Positions 1 through 9,215 of a DNA stretch of 64,000 bases are shown piece after piece. The number at the start of each line of letters is the position of its first letter. The stretch's first letter is position 1. The notes below the pieces were generated by a model. That model made no database searches and was not told the DNA's origin. It worked only from the letters and a program-made list of their open reading frames with translations. Position numbers and translations under genes: made by a program. The DNA lies in contig CAZTUB010000013.1 in the NCBI GenBank assembly GCA_964615905.1, forward strand, positions 124,001 to 188,000, written 5' to 3'. This DNA is from DATLMR01 sp964615905 (GTDB taxonomy: Bacteria > Acidobacteriota > Blastocatellia > UBA7656).

Positions 1-281
1 GCCCCATTGAAGTCCTATCCGACAGGGACGTGAAGGGGCTCTACAAGAAAGCGCTTGCGGGCGAGATCAAAAATTTTACCGGGGTCGATGACCCTTACGA
101 GCCGCCCACCTCGCCCGAAGTCGTCGTCCACACGGACCGCGAGACGCCTGAGCAGAGCGCTGCCCGCATAATCGCGAGGCTTGAAGAGCTTTCGCTCGTC
201 GCGCGAGTCGAGCCGGAGGGCTACAGCGAAGAGGACGAAGAAGAGGTGCGCCGCCGCCTCGAAGCGCTCGGATACGTCTAA
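1..281 (+). CDS. AP-superfamily phosphodiesterase, C-terminal end (partial)
   Basis: The reading frame is open from base 3 at the left edge of the window to a TAA at 279-281, so this is the last ~92 residues of a gene that starts outside. No catalytic motif is left in view. The assignment rests on the tail: an acidic stretch followed by RRRLEALGYV, the same C-terminal pattern (acidic, then R/K-L-x-x-L-G-Y) that ends the AP-superfamily genes ending at 3352, 5001, 10892 and 25286, and on its position just upstream of three tandem AP-family genes. A GTG at 30 lies in frame but is almost certainly internal. The family hydrolyses or transfers phosphate mono- or diesters with two metal ions; substrate unknown. 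Confidence 0.7.
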   Translation, partial: PIEVLSDRDVKGLYKKALAGEIKNFTGVDDPYEPPTSPEVVVHTDRETPEQSAARIIARLEELSLVARVEPEGYSEEDEEEVRRRLEALGYV

Positions 282-291
282 GGGGGAAGCG

Positions 292-373
292 CTGAGGACT
301 GACGGCTGAGGAGTGAGCGGGACGGTACCGACTTGAGTCGATCCCCGCTCACCCCTCAGCCGTCAGTCCTCAG
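292..373. repeat. Heptamer-phased inverted repeat (copy A)
   Basis: Two 29-bp arms (292-320 and 345-373) are reverse complements with one mismatch, separated by 24 bp. The left arm reads as four 7-bp units, CTGAGGA, CTGACGG, CTGAGGA, GTGAGCG. It fills almost the whole gap between the partial gene and the next start at 385. It could act as a hairpin in the transcript, but no T-run follows, so a rho-independent terminator is unlikely. A 19-bp piece of the right arm (357-375) is repeated exactly at 10896-10914. Confidence 0.85.
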
Positions 374-384
374 TCCTGATAAAG

Positions 385-1746
385 ATGGGTTTTTTAGACA
401 GGTTCAAATCCAAAGATGCTGCACAAGAGAAGCGGCGGGCTGTCCTGATCGGGCTTGACGGGACGCCTTATTCGCTCGTGCGGCGGTTCACCGAAGACGG
501 GACGATGCCGCACCTCAAAGAGATGCTGGGGCGCGGGACCCTGCTTCAAATGGACACCTCCATCCCTGACATCTCGTCCGTAGCCTGGACATCGTTTATG
601 ACCGGCGCGAACCCAGGGCGGCACGGCATCTACGGCTTTCTCGATCTACAACCGAACACGTACAAGATATACTTCCCGAACTCCCGTCACATCCAGAGCG
701 AGACGCTGTGGGACGCAGTCGGGCGAGCGGGCCGCCGCTCAATAGTCATCAACGTGCCTTCGACTTACCCTGCCAAACCGCTCAACGGCGTGCTCGTGTC
801 GGGATTCGTGGCGGTCGATATAAATAAGGCGACGTACCCGGCCGAGCTTGTGCCCAGGCTGGTTGCGATGGATTACCGGATCGACGTTGACGCGCGAAAG
901 GTCCAGCAGTCGCATGATGCCCTGATGGATGATGTGTTGACGACGCTCGACCGTCGCGTTGCGGTGCTGCTCGATCTATACGACCGCGAGCCGTGGGACA
1001 TGTTCATAGGCGTCGTCACCGAAACCGACCGGTTGCAGCATTTCTTCATGGACGCCATCGAAGACGAAAAGCACAAGTACCATACGGCATTTCGGGATTT
1101 CTACCGCCGCATCGACGGCTTTCTCGGCCAGATCGGCGAGCGGCTGCGCGATGAAGCGTTCATGATCATGAGCGACCACGGATTCACCCCCATCAAGCAG
1201 CAGGTCTACTTGAATCGCTGGCTCATGGATAACGGCTTCCTGAAGCTAAAAGAGAACGCGCGGTCGGTCGAAGATATAGCCGAAGGGTCGCTCGCATTCG
1301 CGATGGACCCCGGCCGCGTCTACCTGAACCTCAAAGGCAGGTATCCGGGCGGCGTAGTCGAACCCGGCGACGCGCAAAAGGTATTGCGAGAGATCAAGCA
1401 GGGCATCTCGGAGATAAGCGCGGAAGGGCGCAGCATCGTCAAGCGAATATACGAGCGCGATGAGCTGTTCGCGGGCCCTTGTCTGGGTTTCGCCCCCGAC
1501 CTGTGCGTGCAATCGGTTTACGGCTATGATTTGAAGGGCGCGGTAAACAAGCAAGAGTTGATGGACAGGGAAGTCTTCACCGGCATGCACACACAAGACG
1601 ACGCGACGTTCTTTATCAACTCGCCCGCAGACGCGCTCCGCCGCGAGAAGCCTCACATCACAGACATCGCGCCGACCTTGCTCGACTCTTTGGGCATAAG
1701 CCCGTCTGCCGCGATGGACGGGCGCTCGATGCTGGGCCGCAACTGA
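385..1746 (+). CDS. AP-superfamily type I phosphodiesterase (Ser nucleophile variant)
   Basis: A 453-residue protein of the type I phosphodiesterase/nucleotide pyrophosphatase branch of the alkaline phosphatase superfamily. Visible metal and catalytic elements: GLDG with Asp25; the nucleophile segment PDISSVAW followed by TGANPGRHG, where the usual Thr position is Ser64; TETDRLQH near 215; MSDHGF near 264; and GMHTQDD near 390. The family motif STYPAKPLNG is also present. There is no signal peptide or membrane segment, so it may work in the cytoplasm or be exported by an unseen route. It lacks the LGY tail of several paralogues and ends shortly after the MDGRSM motif. The next gene starts one base after its stop, indicating one operon. 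Substrate unknown; a phospho-glycan or lipid-linked intermediate is my inference from context. Confidence 0.85.
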   Translation: MGFLDRFKSKDAAQEKRRAVLIGLDGTPYSLVRRFTEDGTMPHLKEMLGRGTLLQMDTSIPDISSVAWTSFMTGANPGRHGIYGFLDLQPNTYKIYFPNSRHIQSETLWDAVGRAGRRSIVINVPSTYPAKPLNGVLVSGFVAVDINKATYPAELVPRLVAMDYRIDVDARKVQQSHDALMDDVLTTLDRRVAVLLDLYDREPWDMFIGVVTETDRLQHFFMDAIEDEKHKYHTAFRDFYRRIDGFLGQIGERLRDEAFMIMSDHGFTPIKQQVYLNRWLMDNGFLKLKENARSVEDIAEGSLAFAMDPGRVYLNLKGRYPGGVVEPGDAQKVLREIKQGISEISAEGRSIVKRIYERDELFAGPCLGFAPDLCVQSVYGYDLKGAVNKQELMDREVFTGMHTQDDATFFINSPADALRREKPHITDIAPTLLDSLGISPSAAMDGRSMLGRN

Positions 1747-1747
1747 G

Positions 1748-3352
1748 ATGAAGACGGTTATCATAGGGCTTGACGGCGCGACGTTCGACATCATCACGCC
1801 GCTTGCGAGCGCGGGACGTTTGCCCGTGCTCGCGCGCTTGATGCGCGAAGGCTCAAGCGCGCCGCTTCGCTCGACAATACTGCCGAACAGCTTCCCCGGC
1901 TGGTCTAGCTGCACGACCGGCACATCCGAAGGCATGCACGGCGTCTTTTCCCCTTTTATCAAAAACCCTTCGAGCTACAACGTAAGGGCCATGAGCGGGC
2001 GCGACATTATGACGCGCACGGTCTGGGACTTGCTCACCGAACAGGGAGGAAGGTCGGTCGTCATCAACGTCCCGACCACGTACCCGCCGGAACCGCTCAA
2101 CGGCCTTATGGTCACAGGGATGCTCACTCCGGGGCGCGACTCGGAATTTACCTACCCGTCTTCGCTCAAACGGGAACTGCTGCGGGCGATCCCCGGCTAC
2201 GTCATAGAACCGAGCCGTATACCGGACAAGCGCGCCCGCGCGAGTGAGTTTCGCCGGGCGACAGATATGCACGAGCAGGTCACAGGCTACCTGATGAATC
2301 GCGGCGATTGGGATTTCCTGATGGTAGTCTTTTCGGTGCTCGACCGCGCTCAACACGATTACTGGGCCGATATGGACGCTTCGCACCCGCGCCACGACCC
2401 GAAGACCCCGGCCGAGTTCCGCGAATTCATACATAAAACCTACGAGCAGCTGGACGGCGCGATTGGCCGCCTCATCGAAAAGCTGCCTTCGGATGTCCGC
2501 GTGCTTGTGGTGTCGGATCACGGCTTCTGCTCGGAACTGTTCGAGGTCCGAGTCAACGAGCTTCTGGCCTCCGCAGGGCTGCTCGCCTTCAAGACGCCCG
2601 CGACCCGCAAAGCGCGCTCGCAGCTTCGCTCGCTAAAAGAGAAGGTCGCGCGCCGCGTGCTTCCCGCTTCGTCAAACGGGAACGTGCTCGATAAGAAAGT
2701 TGAGTACGGCAGCGCGTTTCTTGACGAGATAGACTGGACACGCACGCGGGCCTTTTTCGCGCAGGACAAAGGCGTGTGGGCAAACCTCGCGGGGCGCGAG
2801 CCGCACGGCTGCGTTCGTGAAACCGAATTTGATATGGTGATCGAAACGGCTCGTCGCGCGCTTCTCGAACTCAACTCGCCCGAAGACGGCCAGCCGGTTT
2901 TCGAGTCGGTCCTGAGACGCGAGGAAGCATTTCAAGGCCGATGGTCTGAACGGCTGCCCGACCTGGTGATGGTCCCGCGCCGCGACGAGTTTGTATATAA
3001 CGAGCGGCCTGCTTACGGCGAAGTGATCGTTCCGGCCGATTCGACCACGGGCACCCATTCGCGCGACGGCATCTTTATCGCGTGGGGACGCGGGGTAAAA
3101 AGCGGCGCGACATTCGACGCCAACCCGAACCTGCGAGACGTTGGCCCGACCGCGCTCGCCTCGCTCGGCTGCCCGTTGACCGAAGATATGGACGGCCGAC
3201 CGCTACCGGAAATCTTCGAGTCAGTTTCCGACCTGTCGAGGCAGGGCTCGTCATACCGGGAGAAGGCTGAATCGCGGACCGATTCCGTTTATAACGCGGG
3301 CGAAGAGGCGGAGCTTCGCGAGAGATTGCGCGCGCTCGGGTACATCGAATAA
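1748..3352 (+). CDS. AP-superfamily type I phosphodiesterase (Ser nucleophile variant)
   Basis: A 534-residue paralogue of its neighbours. Motifs seen: GLDG with Asp9; the nucleophile segment LPNSFPGW with Ser48 where Thr is usual; TTYPPEPLNG near 116; SVLDRAQHDYW near 196; VSDHGF near 256; GTHSRDGIF near 435; and DMDGRPL near 480. The C-terminus carries an acidic linker and RLRALGYIE. No signal peptide is visible. It starts one base after the upstream stop and is followed at 6-bp distance by another paralogue, so these genes form a tandem set. The insert between the SDHG motif and the last His motif has basic and Ser-rich stretches typical of the variable cap region. Function in detail is unknown. 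Confidence 0.85.
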   Translation: MKTVIIGLDGATFDIITPLASAGRLPVLARLMREGSSAPLRSTILPNSFPGWSSCTTGTSEGMHGVFSPFIKNPSSYNVRAMSGRDIMTRTVWDLLTEQGGRSVVINVPTTYPPEPLNGLMVTGMLTPGRDSEFTYPSSLKRELLRAIPGYVIEPSRIPDKRARASEFRRATDMHEQVTGYLMNRGDWDFLMVVFSVLDRAQHDYWADMDASHPRHDPKTPAEFREFIHKTYEQLDGAIGRLIEKLPSDVRVLVVSDHGFCSELFEVRVNELLASAGLLAFKTPATRKARSQLRSLKEKVARRVLPASSNGNVLDKKVEYGSAFLDEIDWTRTRAFFAQDKGVWANLAGREPHGCVRETEFDMVIETARRALLELNSPEDGQPVFESVLRREEAFQGRWSERLPDLVMVPRRDEFVYNERPAYGEVIVPADSTTGTHSRDGIFIAWGRGVKSGATFDANPNLRDVGPTALASLGCPLTEDMDGRPLPEIFESVSDLSRQGSSYREKAESRTDSVYNAGEEAELRERLRALGYIE

Positions 3353-3357
3353 GCCGT

Positions 3358-5001
3358 ATGAAACCTGAGATACTTGTCATCGGCCTCGACGCGGCCACAA
3401 TGGATTTGATCGAGCCCTGGGCAAGCGCAGGCCACCTGCCGACGCTCGCGCGGCTGATCGACGATGGGGTGTCCGCAAGATTTTTATCTACGCCGAACAT
3501 GCATAGCGCGTCGGCCTGGACCTCGATATTGACGGGGCTCAATCCAGGGCGGCACGGGCTGTACGTTTTCTCCGACAGGGATTTCGCAACAGGGCGACAG
3601 GTCTTCTTTAAAGGCGGCGACCGCGAGGGCGATCTCATCACACGCCATCTGGCTAGCGCGGGGCGGACCGCCGGGCTATTGAACGTCCCGATGACTTACC
3701 CTGCCGAAGGCTCAGCGGGCAGCTTTATGGTAAGCGGGCTCGATGCCCCATCCTTAAACGAGAAAGCCTTCTACCCGCCACCGCTTCGCGACGAATTGCT
3801 CGGACGGTTTCCGAATTACAACTTCGCCCCGCAAGCGATAGGCGATCTGATGAGCGCGGGCCGCATCGACGAGGCTATCGGAGCGTGGACGAGCTTGATC
3901 GAGACGCAGACCGCCGTGGCGGAGTACCTGATGGATGCTCACCCGGTCGATTTTTTTATGACCGTCTATACGGCGAGCGACTGGGGCGGCCACAATCTGT
4001 GGAAGTATTCAGACCCGTCGCACCCTTCGTTTGACCGAGAAGGCGCGGCCCGGCATGGCAACGCGTTGCTTTCGATATACCGCGCGCTGGACAAAGCCGT
4101 AGCAAGGCTCGAAGCTCGCGCGGGCGCGCAGGCACAGGTCTATGTCATCTCGGACCACGGGATGGGCCCGCACACGGGAGCGTCTTATCATCTTGCCGAC
4201 TGGCTTGAAAGCAGAGGCTACATGGCTCGCAAGGCGGGCGGCCAGGCGCGGTCTTCATTTTTGAAGGCTGGCAGGCAAGTAGCCAGGAGCCTGCTGCCTG
4301 CCGCCGTAAAAGAGATGATCAAGGCGGGTTTAAGCCCGGAGAGGATGGAGCGCATTCAGGCGGCTGAGAAGGATTCGTTCTACTCGTCAATTGATTGGGG
4401 GCGGACTACCTGCTACACGGAGCCCGGCCGCCACGTCATAAACATCAACCTCGCGGGCCGGAACGTCGAAGGCATAGTGGCCCCGGCGGATTATGACCGC
4501 GTAACGGATAGATTGATCGAAGATTTGATGAAGTGGACAGACAGCCGAGGAAACAAGATCGTTGACCGGGTTGCGCGACGAGATGAAGTCTATAGCGGCC
4601 CGTTCACCGAGCGGGCAAGCGACCTCTACCTTTACTGGAATACGGCCGTCTACCTGGGCGACCCGCCCGACGAAGTTCGCGCTCGCGGGTTCTGGTGGAG
4701 CGGCGACCATGTGCGGGAAGGCATACTGATCTGCAAAGGGAGAGGGATTCGCAAAAGCGCGAGGCTAGATTTGCCGGTGGTGTATGACCTCGTGCCCACG
4801 GTTCTTTATCTGGCCGGTCTGCCGGTTCCCGAAGGGCTTGACGGCCGCGTGCTTGAGGAAGCCTGCACGGATGAATTTCTTGCCGACAACCCGATCAAGA
4901 TCGGCTCGGGGTCAACGGAGAAAAATCTTGATTCGGCTTCGCTGAGCGAGTCGGACGAAAAGCTTATAGAAGAGAAGCTACGCGGCCTCGGATATATGTG
5001 A
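3358..5001 (+). CDS. AP-superfamily type I phosphodiesterase (Ser nucleophile variant)
   Basis: A 547-residue AP-superfamily protein, the third complete copy in tandem. Motifs: GLDA with Asp11; MHSASAW with Ser50 at the nucleophile position, followed by TGLNPGRHG; MTYPAEGSAG (the NG of the paralogue motif is degenerate); TASDWGGHNLW, in which Asp and His are kept but the Arg-Gln seen in paralogues is Trp-Gly; ISDHGMGPHTG; and SGDHVREGIL. The tail is acidic and ends EKLRGLGYM. The changes around the second metal ligands make this the most divergent of the three and suggest a different substrate. It is followed after 18 bp by a YfhO-type membrane protein gene. Confidence 0.85.
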   Translation: MKPEILVIGLDAATMDLIEPWASAGHLPTLARLIDDGVSARFLSTPNMHSASAWTSILTGLNPGRHGLYVFSDRDFATGRQVFFKGGDREGDLITRHLASAGRTAGLLNVPMTYPAEGSAGSFMVSGLDAPSLNEKAFYPPPLRDELLGRFPNYNFAPQAIGDLMSAGRIDEAIGAWTSLIETQTAVAEYLMDAHPVDFFMTVYTASDWGGHNLWKYSDPSHPSFDREGAARHGNALLSIYRALDKAVARLEARAGAQAQVYVISDHGMGPHTGASYHLADWLESRGYMARKAGGQARSSFLKAGRQVARSLLPAAVKEMIKAGLSPERMERIQAAEKDSFYSSIDWGRTTCYTEPGRHVININLAGRNVEGIVAPADYDRVTDRLIEDLMKWTDSRGNKIVDRVARRDEVYSGPFTERASDLYLYWNTAVYLGDPPDEVRARGFWWSGDHVREGILICKGRGIRKSARLDLPVVYDLVPTVLYLAGLPVPEGLDGRVLEEACTDEFLADNPIKIGSGSTEKNLDSASLSESDEKLIEEKLRGLGYM

Positions 5002-5019
5002 AAGGACACGGGCGGCAGG

Positions 5020-7599
5020 ATGAAGGTTGAAACTGAGCCTTTGAGCTTGTTGGAGCGATCCTCATCCGTCGCGCCATCCAAGGGCAGGCATGCTATCAAC
5101 ATCGCAATCCTTGTGCTTGCGGTCGTGGCGCTTTTCTGGCGCGTCTTCTTTTTGGGAGAGACGCTTGTCGATGTTGCCACGTTGAACAACCAGTTGCCTT
5201 GGGGATACCACGCAGGTCAGACGAGCGACTACCCGTACAATCGAAGAGACCTTACGGACACTTACATTACTCGCGATTACTTCGTCGTGAGCGCCTATAA
5301 AGACGGCGAGCTGCCGCTCTGGAACCCGTTCAACATGGCTGGCCACCCGATCTACGCCGACGGAGTTACCCGCACGCTTTCGCCTTTCCTGCTCTTTTAC
5401 AGCTTTCTCGATGTGCCGACCGGTTACACGGTGGCTCGAATAACGGAGCTTCTTTTAGCTGCTCTTTTTCTCTACCTGTTCCTCACAAAAATAGGCGCAA
5501 GCGCGAACGGCGCACTTATGGGGTCGCTGGTCTTCGCTCTGTCGGCGCACTCGATGCTTCACCTGACGGGGCTTGGGTGGTGGGGCGGGTTGATGTGGCT
5601 GCCGCTGATCTTCCTGTTCGTGGACCGCGCGGTGACTCGCCGCCGGTATACAGATGCCGCGCTGGCCGGAGTGTTTCTGGCTATGCAGTTCTTCTGCGGC
5701 TACATGCCGAACCAGGTCTATTACATCGGCGCGCTCGCGCTCTATTATCTCTTTCTCGCTTTTTATAGACCGGTTGAAAGTCGCCCTCTTCGCGGTCGCG
5801 TCTTCGTGATGATTCTAGTCACGATTGGCGTAGGCTTCGCGCTCTCAGCCACGCAATGGATGCCCGTACTTGAGCTGTTAGGCCAGTCAAACCGGCGCAT
5901 AGTTCCAACCGAATCCGGCTTCATATACCTGCCGCCGTGGTACGCGGCAACGCTCGTCTTTCCGTCGCTGTTTGGCTCGGCTTATGATGCGCACATGGTC
6001 AAGCTGTTCACTGCGTTGAACGTCTCGCACGACCACAGCCTGTACGTCGGGATACCCGCGCTGCTCGCCTCGCTCTTCGCGCTTCACTGGCTGTGGCGCA
6101 ATAGAACGCGCGACAGCGACAAAGAGGGCAATGAGATCAAGCGGCGGCTAGTCTTCTTCGCTTCTCTAACAGCCTTCGCGCTGTTCATAATCATGGCCGC
6201 CCCGCTTTATGTCCACGTCACTCGATTTATACCGGTGCTCCAAACGATCCGTGTCATAGTGAGGGGCGGTGTGCTCTTCATCTTTGCCGCCTGCGTGCTG
6301 GTTGCCTTCGGGACCGACCTGATCCTCAAAAGCTCCGGGGAGTGGCTCGCAGGATTTGCGCGCATCTGGCGGCGGGCGGTCGTCGCGGCAATTGTCTTTG
6401 TCGTGGCAGGCGCGGTCGTTTCCTTCGCGCTCAAACTGACAGGGTACCTGCTAGAGCCGGGGACAGAGTACGTGCAGGGCTCAGGCTATGCGGCGTTTGC
6501 AAGAAGCGCCATGACCGCGCTCGCGGGCCAGTTCATGCCTCCCGACGCGGGGCTGCTGATACCGCTCGCGCTTATGACAGGGCTTCTTGTGATGCTGAAG
6601 CTGACAAGCTCCGCGAAGATGAGCAGACAGCTTTTCTTCTCGATCCTTGTCGCGCTTCTTGTGGCCGACCTTTTCTGGAACAGCAGGCAGTATGAAAAGA
6701 GCTACGCCGCCTCGCAGGTCTTCCCGCGAACCGAGGTAACGGACTTTCTGCGAGCGCAGCCGCCGGGGAGGGTGCTCGTAGCGCCCGCCGATATGGAGTC
6801 GAACAGGCGCGCGTCAGCCGAGTCCGGCGGGCAGAAGATCATCGCGCCACCAAACACTCTCTTACCCTACCAGATTGCGACCGTTAGCGGGAAAGACCAG
6901 CTCTTCCCGCGCTCGTACAGAGAATACAGCTCGCTCGTCGAGCCTCAGCCTTACCTGAGTCACGTCGTGTTTGACGAAACGCGCTCACCGTTTCTCGACC
7001 TGTTAAATGCCACGTACCTGCTGACACACGATTCTGTCGAGCCGCCTGCCGGTTATGAATTGCTGAAGACGGCCGAAGGCATCTCGGTTTACAAGAATCA
7101 GACGGCGATGCCGCGCGCTTTTTTTGCCGAGCGCGTTGTCCAGGTCTCAAACGCATCAGAAGCGCTGACCGCTATGCGCGAGCCATCGTTTGATCCCAGG
7201 ACGACCGTGATTGTCGATATGTCAGGCTCAGGGTCAGAGGGTGCGTCCGCAGACCTTCTGTCGCTAAAGGTCTCACAGCCTTCGACCGCGACGATAATCG
7301 AAGACCGCCGCAACCGCGTGGTCATCGAGACGGTCCGAGGTGATGACGGCCTGATGGTCTTGAGCGATAATTACTACCCGGGCTGGCGGGCTCTCGTAGA
7401 CGGCCAGGATGCGCCCTTGTTGAGGGCCAATTACACGATGCGGGCGGTGCGCGTCCCGGCCGGCAGCCATGTGGTATCATTCGAGTTTGCGCCTCGACGA
7501 TTCAGGGAGGCCGTCTATATCAGCTCAATCGCGGCCGTATGCCTGGCCGGGGCTTTCTTGCTTGTAGCGTTCAGGCGCAATGCGGGCAGACAGGAGTAG
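5020..7599 (+). CDS. YfhO-family polytopic membrane protein
   Basis: An 859-residue protein with about a dozen hydrophobic segments from residue 25 to 560, then a soluble C-terminal region and a last membrane segment at the end. The C-terminal stretch with NYYPGWRALVDGQ and VPAGSHVVSFEFAP is the hallmark of the bacterial YfhO membrane protein family, which is related to GT-C glycosyltransferases. The first periplasmic loop contains acidic residues (DLTDTYITRD) and the WNPFNMAGHP motif typical of these proteins. Likely role is sugar transfer from a polyprenyl phosphate donor at the outer face of the inner membrane; this is inference from the fold and neighbours. It lies between AP-family genes and a flippase gene. 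Confidence 0.85.
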   Translation: MKVETEPLSLLERSSSVAPSKGRHAINIAILVLAVVALFWRVFFLGETLVDVATLNNQLPWGYHAGQTSDYPYNRRDLTDTYITRDYFVVSAYKDGELPLWNPFNMAGHPIYADGVTRTLSPFLLFYSFLDVPTGYTVARITELLLAALFLYLFLTKIGASANGALMGSLVFALSAHSMLHLTGLGWWGGLMWLPLIFLFVDRAVTRRRYTDAALAGVFLAMQFFCGYMPNQVYYIGALALYYLFLAFYRPVESRPLRGRVFVMILVTIGVGFALSATQWMPVLELLGQSNRRIVPTESGFIYLPPWYAATLVFPSLFGSAYDAHMVKLFTALNVSHDHSLYVGIPALLASLFALHWLWRNRTRDSDKEGNEIKRRLVFFASLTAFALFIIMAAPLYVHVTRFIPVLQTIRVIVRGGVLFIFAACVLVAFGTDLILKSSGEWLAGFARIWRRAVVAAIVFVVAGAVVSFALKLTGYLLEPGTEYVQGSGYAAFARSAMTALAGQFMPPDAGLLIPLALMTGLLVMLKLTSSAKMSRQLFFSILVALLVADLFWNSRQYEKSYAASQVFPRTEVTDFLRAQPPGRVLVAPADMESNRRASAESGGQKIIAPPNTLLPYQIATVSGKDQLFPRSYREYSSLVEPQPYLSHVVFDETRSPFLDLLNATYLLTHDSVEPPAGYELLKTAEGISVYKNQTAMPRAFFAERVVQVSNASEALTAMREPSFDPRTTVIVDMSGSGSEGASADLLSLKVSQPSTATIIEDRRNRVVIETVRGDDGLMVLSDNYYPGWRALVDGQDAPLLRANYTMRAVRVPAGSHVVSFEFAPRRFREAVYISSIAAVCLAGAFLLVAFRRNAGRQE

Positions 7600-9146
7600 C
7601 CGCCACGATCTACGAGAAGATAAAAAAGACCATAAAGCACACGCTCATCTTTGGCGTGGGGAGCGTCATCAACAGCGCGTTCGGCGTTGTGCTTGTGCCT
7701 GTCTACGCGCGCCACCTGAAAGCAAGCGAGTTCGGCGTATTGTCGCTTTTGATGATTACGCTGACGCTTGTTTCTATCATCTTCAAGTTCGGGTTGAACC
7801 ACGCCTTCTTTCGCCACTACTACGAGACAGACGACCTCGAACACCGCCGCAGAATAGTAGGCTCGACGCAGGTGTTTCTGCTCGTGTCGGCAGCGGTATT
7901 TATGACGGCGCTTTACTTTCTGGCCCCGCAGGTTTCAAGCCTCGTGTTCGGAGGCGACCCCGGCCGGGCATACCTGCTCCGCTACGTCTTTTTGATCGGC
8001 TTCTTTGAAATAATCACGGTCGTCCCGGACTCGATCCTGCGCGCGTCCTTCCGCTCGACGCAGTACTCGACGCTTAACATCGTCGCGTTCGTCTTTCAGC
8101 TTTCGCTTATAGCCTACCTGGTGATAGCCGTGGACGCGTCCGTTCAAAACGTATTGATCGGCAGGCTCGGCGGCACGGCGTTCGGCGCGGCGCTCTTCTT
8201 CTTTGCCGCGAGGCGCGAGTTGAGCCTGAAATTTTCGACCGCCGAGCTTCGCGGCATGCTCGAATTCGGCATACCTCTCATCTTCGGTCAGATCTCTTTC
8301 ACATTGTTTATGATGATCGACAGGTTCTTTCTTGAATGGTACACGTCCAAAAGCGACCTGGGCGTTTATCACATGTCGAACAACCTCGTTTCGGTCGTGA
8401 CGATGCTCGTCACAGTGCCGTTCAGCCAGGTCTGGACGGTGATGCGGTTTTCGGTGATGAACGAAGAAGGCGCGGAAGAGTATTACTCCCGCGTGCTGAC
8501 ATACATAGTCTTCGTCAGCATGTTCCTTGCACTCGGAGTTGCGGCGGTCGCCGGAGACGGGCTGCTGCTTTACGGGCTGAAGAGCTACTGGCCCGCCGCG
8601 ATGATAATCCCGTTGCTCGCAATTTCGGCCGTGTTAGACAGCGCGGCCCGCGTCCTGAATATCGGGCTCACGCTCAAAAAGCGCACGCTTTACGCCCCGC
8701 TCGCGATAGTAGCGGCGCTCGGCGTCAACATAGCCTTGAACTTTCTGCTAATCCCGAAATACGAGACTCTCGGCGCTACCGTCTCGACGCTCGTATCTTA
8801 CGTCGTCTTTTGCGGGCTCAGGTTCTGGGCGTCAAATCTCTTCTTCAAAGTCCATTATGAGTGGGGAAGAGTCTTTACGATCATGGCTGTCGGCACGACG
8901 CTCATCGCGGGCTTTTACCTGATCACCGTCTACTACCTCGACGATTACACAAGAAGTGAGGGCACGGCGGTCCCGCGACTGGTCATCTGGGTGGCGCTCG
9001 CGATAAAGGCTCTTTTGGCCGCCTCTTTCCCGCTTATGCTGCTCGCGCTCAGATTCTACGACGAACGCGAGCGGCGGCGTCTCGCAGAGATATGGCGAAA
9101 GCTCTCTTTCCTGATCAGGCGACGCAGCTTGAATCAAGCGGGGTGA
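7539..9146 (+). CDS. Wzx/MATE-type polysaccharide flippase
   Basis: A multi-spanning protein with 12-14 hydrophobic segments resembling oligosaccharide flippases (MVF/MATE superfamily), which move lipid-linked glycans across the inner membrane. The N-terminal part IFGVGSVINSAFG, then VPVYARHLKASEFG, is typical. The start is uncertain. The only ATG (7539) overlaps the upstream gene by 61 bp and adds a 23-residue extension unlike the family. The homologous part begins at Ile-Tyr-Glu-Lys-Ile-Lys-Lys, coded from 7608, where the codon is ATC, 11 bp after a GGAG (7593-7596). No ATG, GTG or TTG lies between. A non-canonical ATC start is therefore possible. Confidence 0.85.
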   Translation: MPGRGFLACSVQAQCGQTGVAATIYEKIKKTIKHTLIFGVGSVINSAFGVVLVPVYARHLKASEFGVLSLLMITLTLVSIIFKFGLNHAFFRHYYETDDLEHRRRIVGSTQVFLLVSAAVFMTALYFLAPQVSSLVFGGDPGRAYLLRYVFLIGFFEIITVVPDSILRASFRSTQYSTLNIVAFVFQLSLIAYLVIAVDASVQNVLIGRLGGTAFGAALFFFAARRELSLKFSTAELRGMLEFGIPLIFGQISFTLFMMIDRFFLEWYTSKSDLGVYHMSNNLVSVVTMLVTVPFSQVWTVMRFSVMNEEGAEEYYSRVLTYIVFVSMFLALGVAAVAGDGLLLYGLKSYWPAAMIIPLLAISAVLDSAARVLNIGLTLKKRTLYAPLAIVAALGVNIALNFLLIPKYETLGATVSTLVSYVVFCGLRFWASNLFFKVHYEWGRVFTIMAVGTTLIAGFYLITVYYLDDYTRSEGTAVPRLVIWVALAIKALLAASFPLMLLALRFYDERERRRLAEIWRKLSFLIRRRSLNQAG

Positions 9147-9171
9147 GCCACGGTGCGCCATTTCGATTCGG

Positions 9172-9200
9172 TTGAAAATCGAGCCACCATAAGTTATATT
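9172..9200 (+). promoter_or_regulatory. Sigma70-like promoter before AP-family gene
   Basis: TTGAAA at 9172-9177 and TATATT at 9195-9200 are separated by 17 bp. The expected start of transcription is about 8-10 bp before the ATG at 9216, so the 5' leader would be very short. It suggests that the 9216 gene can be transcribed independently of the upstream operon. Confidence 0.6.
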
Positions 9201-9215
9201 CCTTGATCTTTTGTT

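Noticed and set aside
292..378. Rho-independent terminator or insertion-sequence end
   Set aside because: No T-run follows the stem, no transposase is near, and the same heptamer plan recurs with other sequences.
396..415. tRNA T-loop-like sequence GGTTCAAATCC
   Set aside because: It is inside the 385 coding region and has no cloverleaf partners.
1246..1962. Long minus-strand open frame (238 codons) over AP-family genes
   Set aside because: It is a shadow of the high-GC coding strand, is Arg-rich, lacks any motif and overlaps two well-supported genes.
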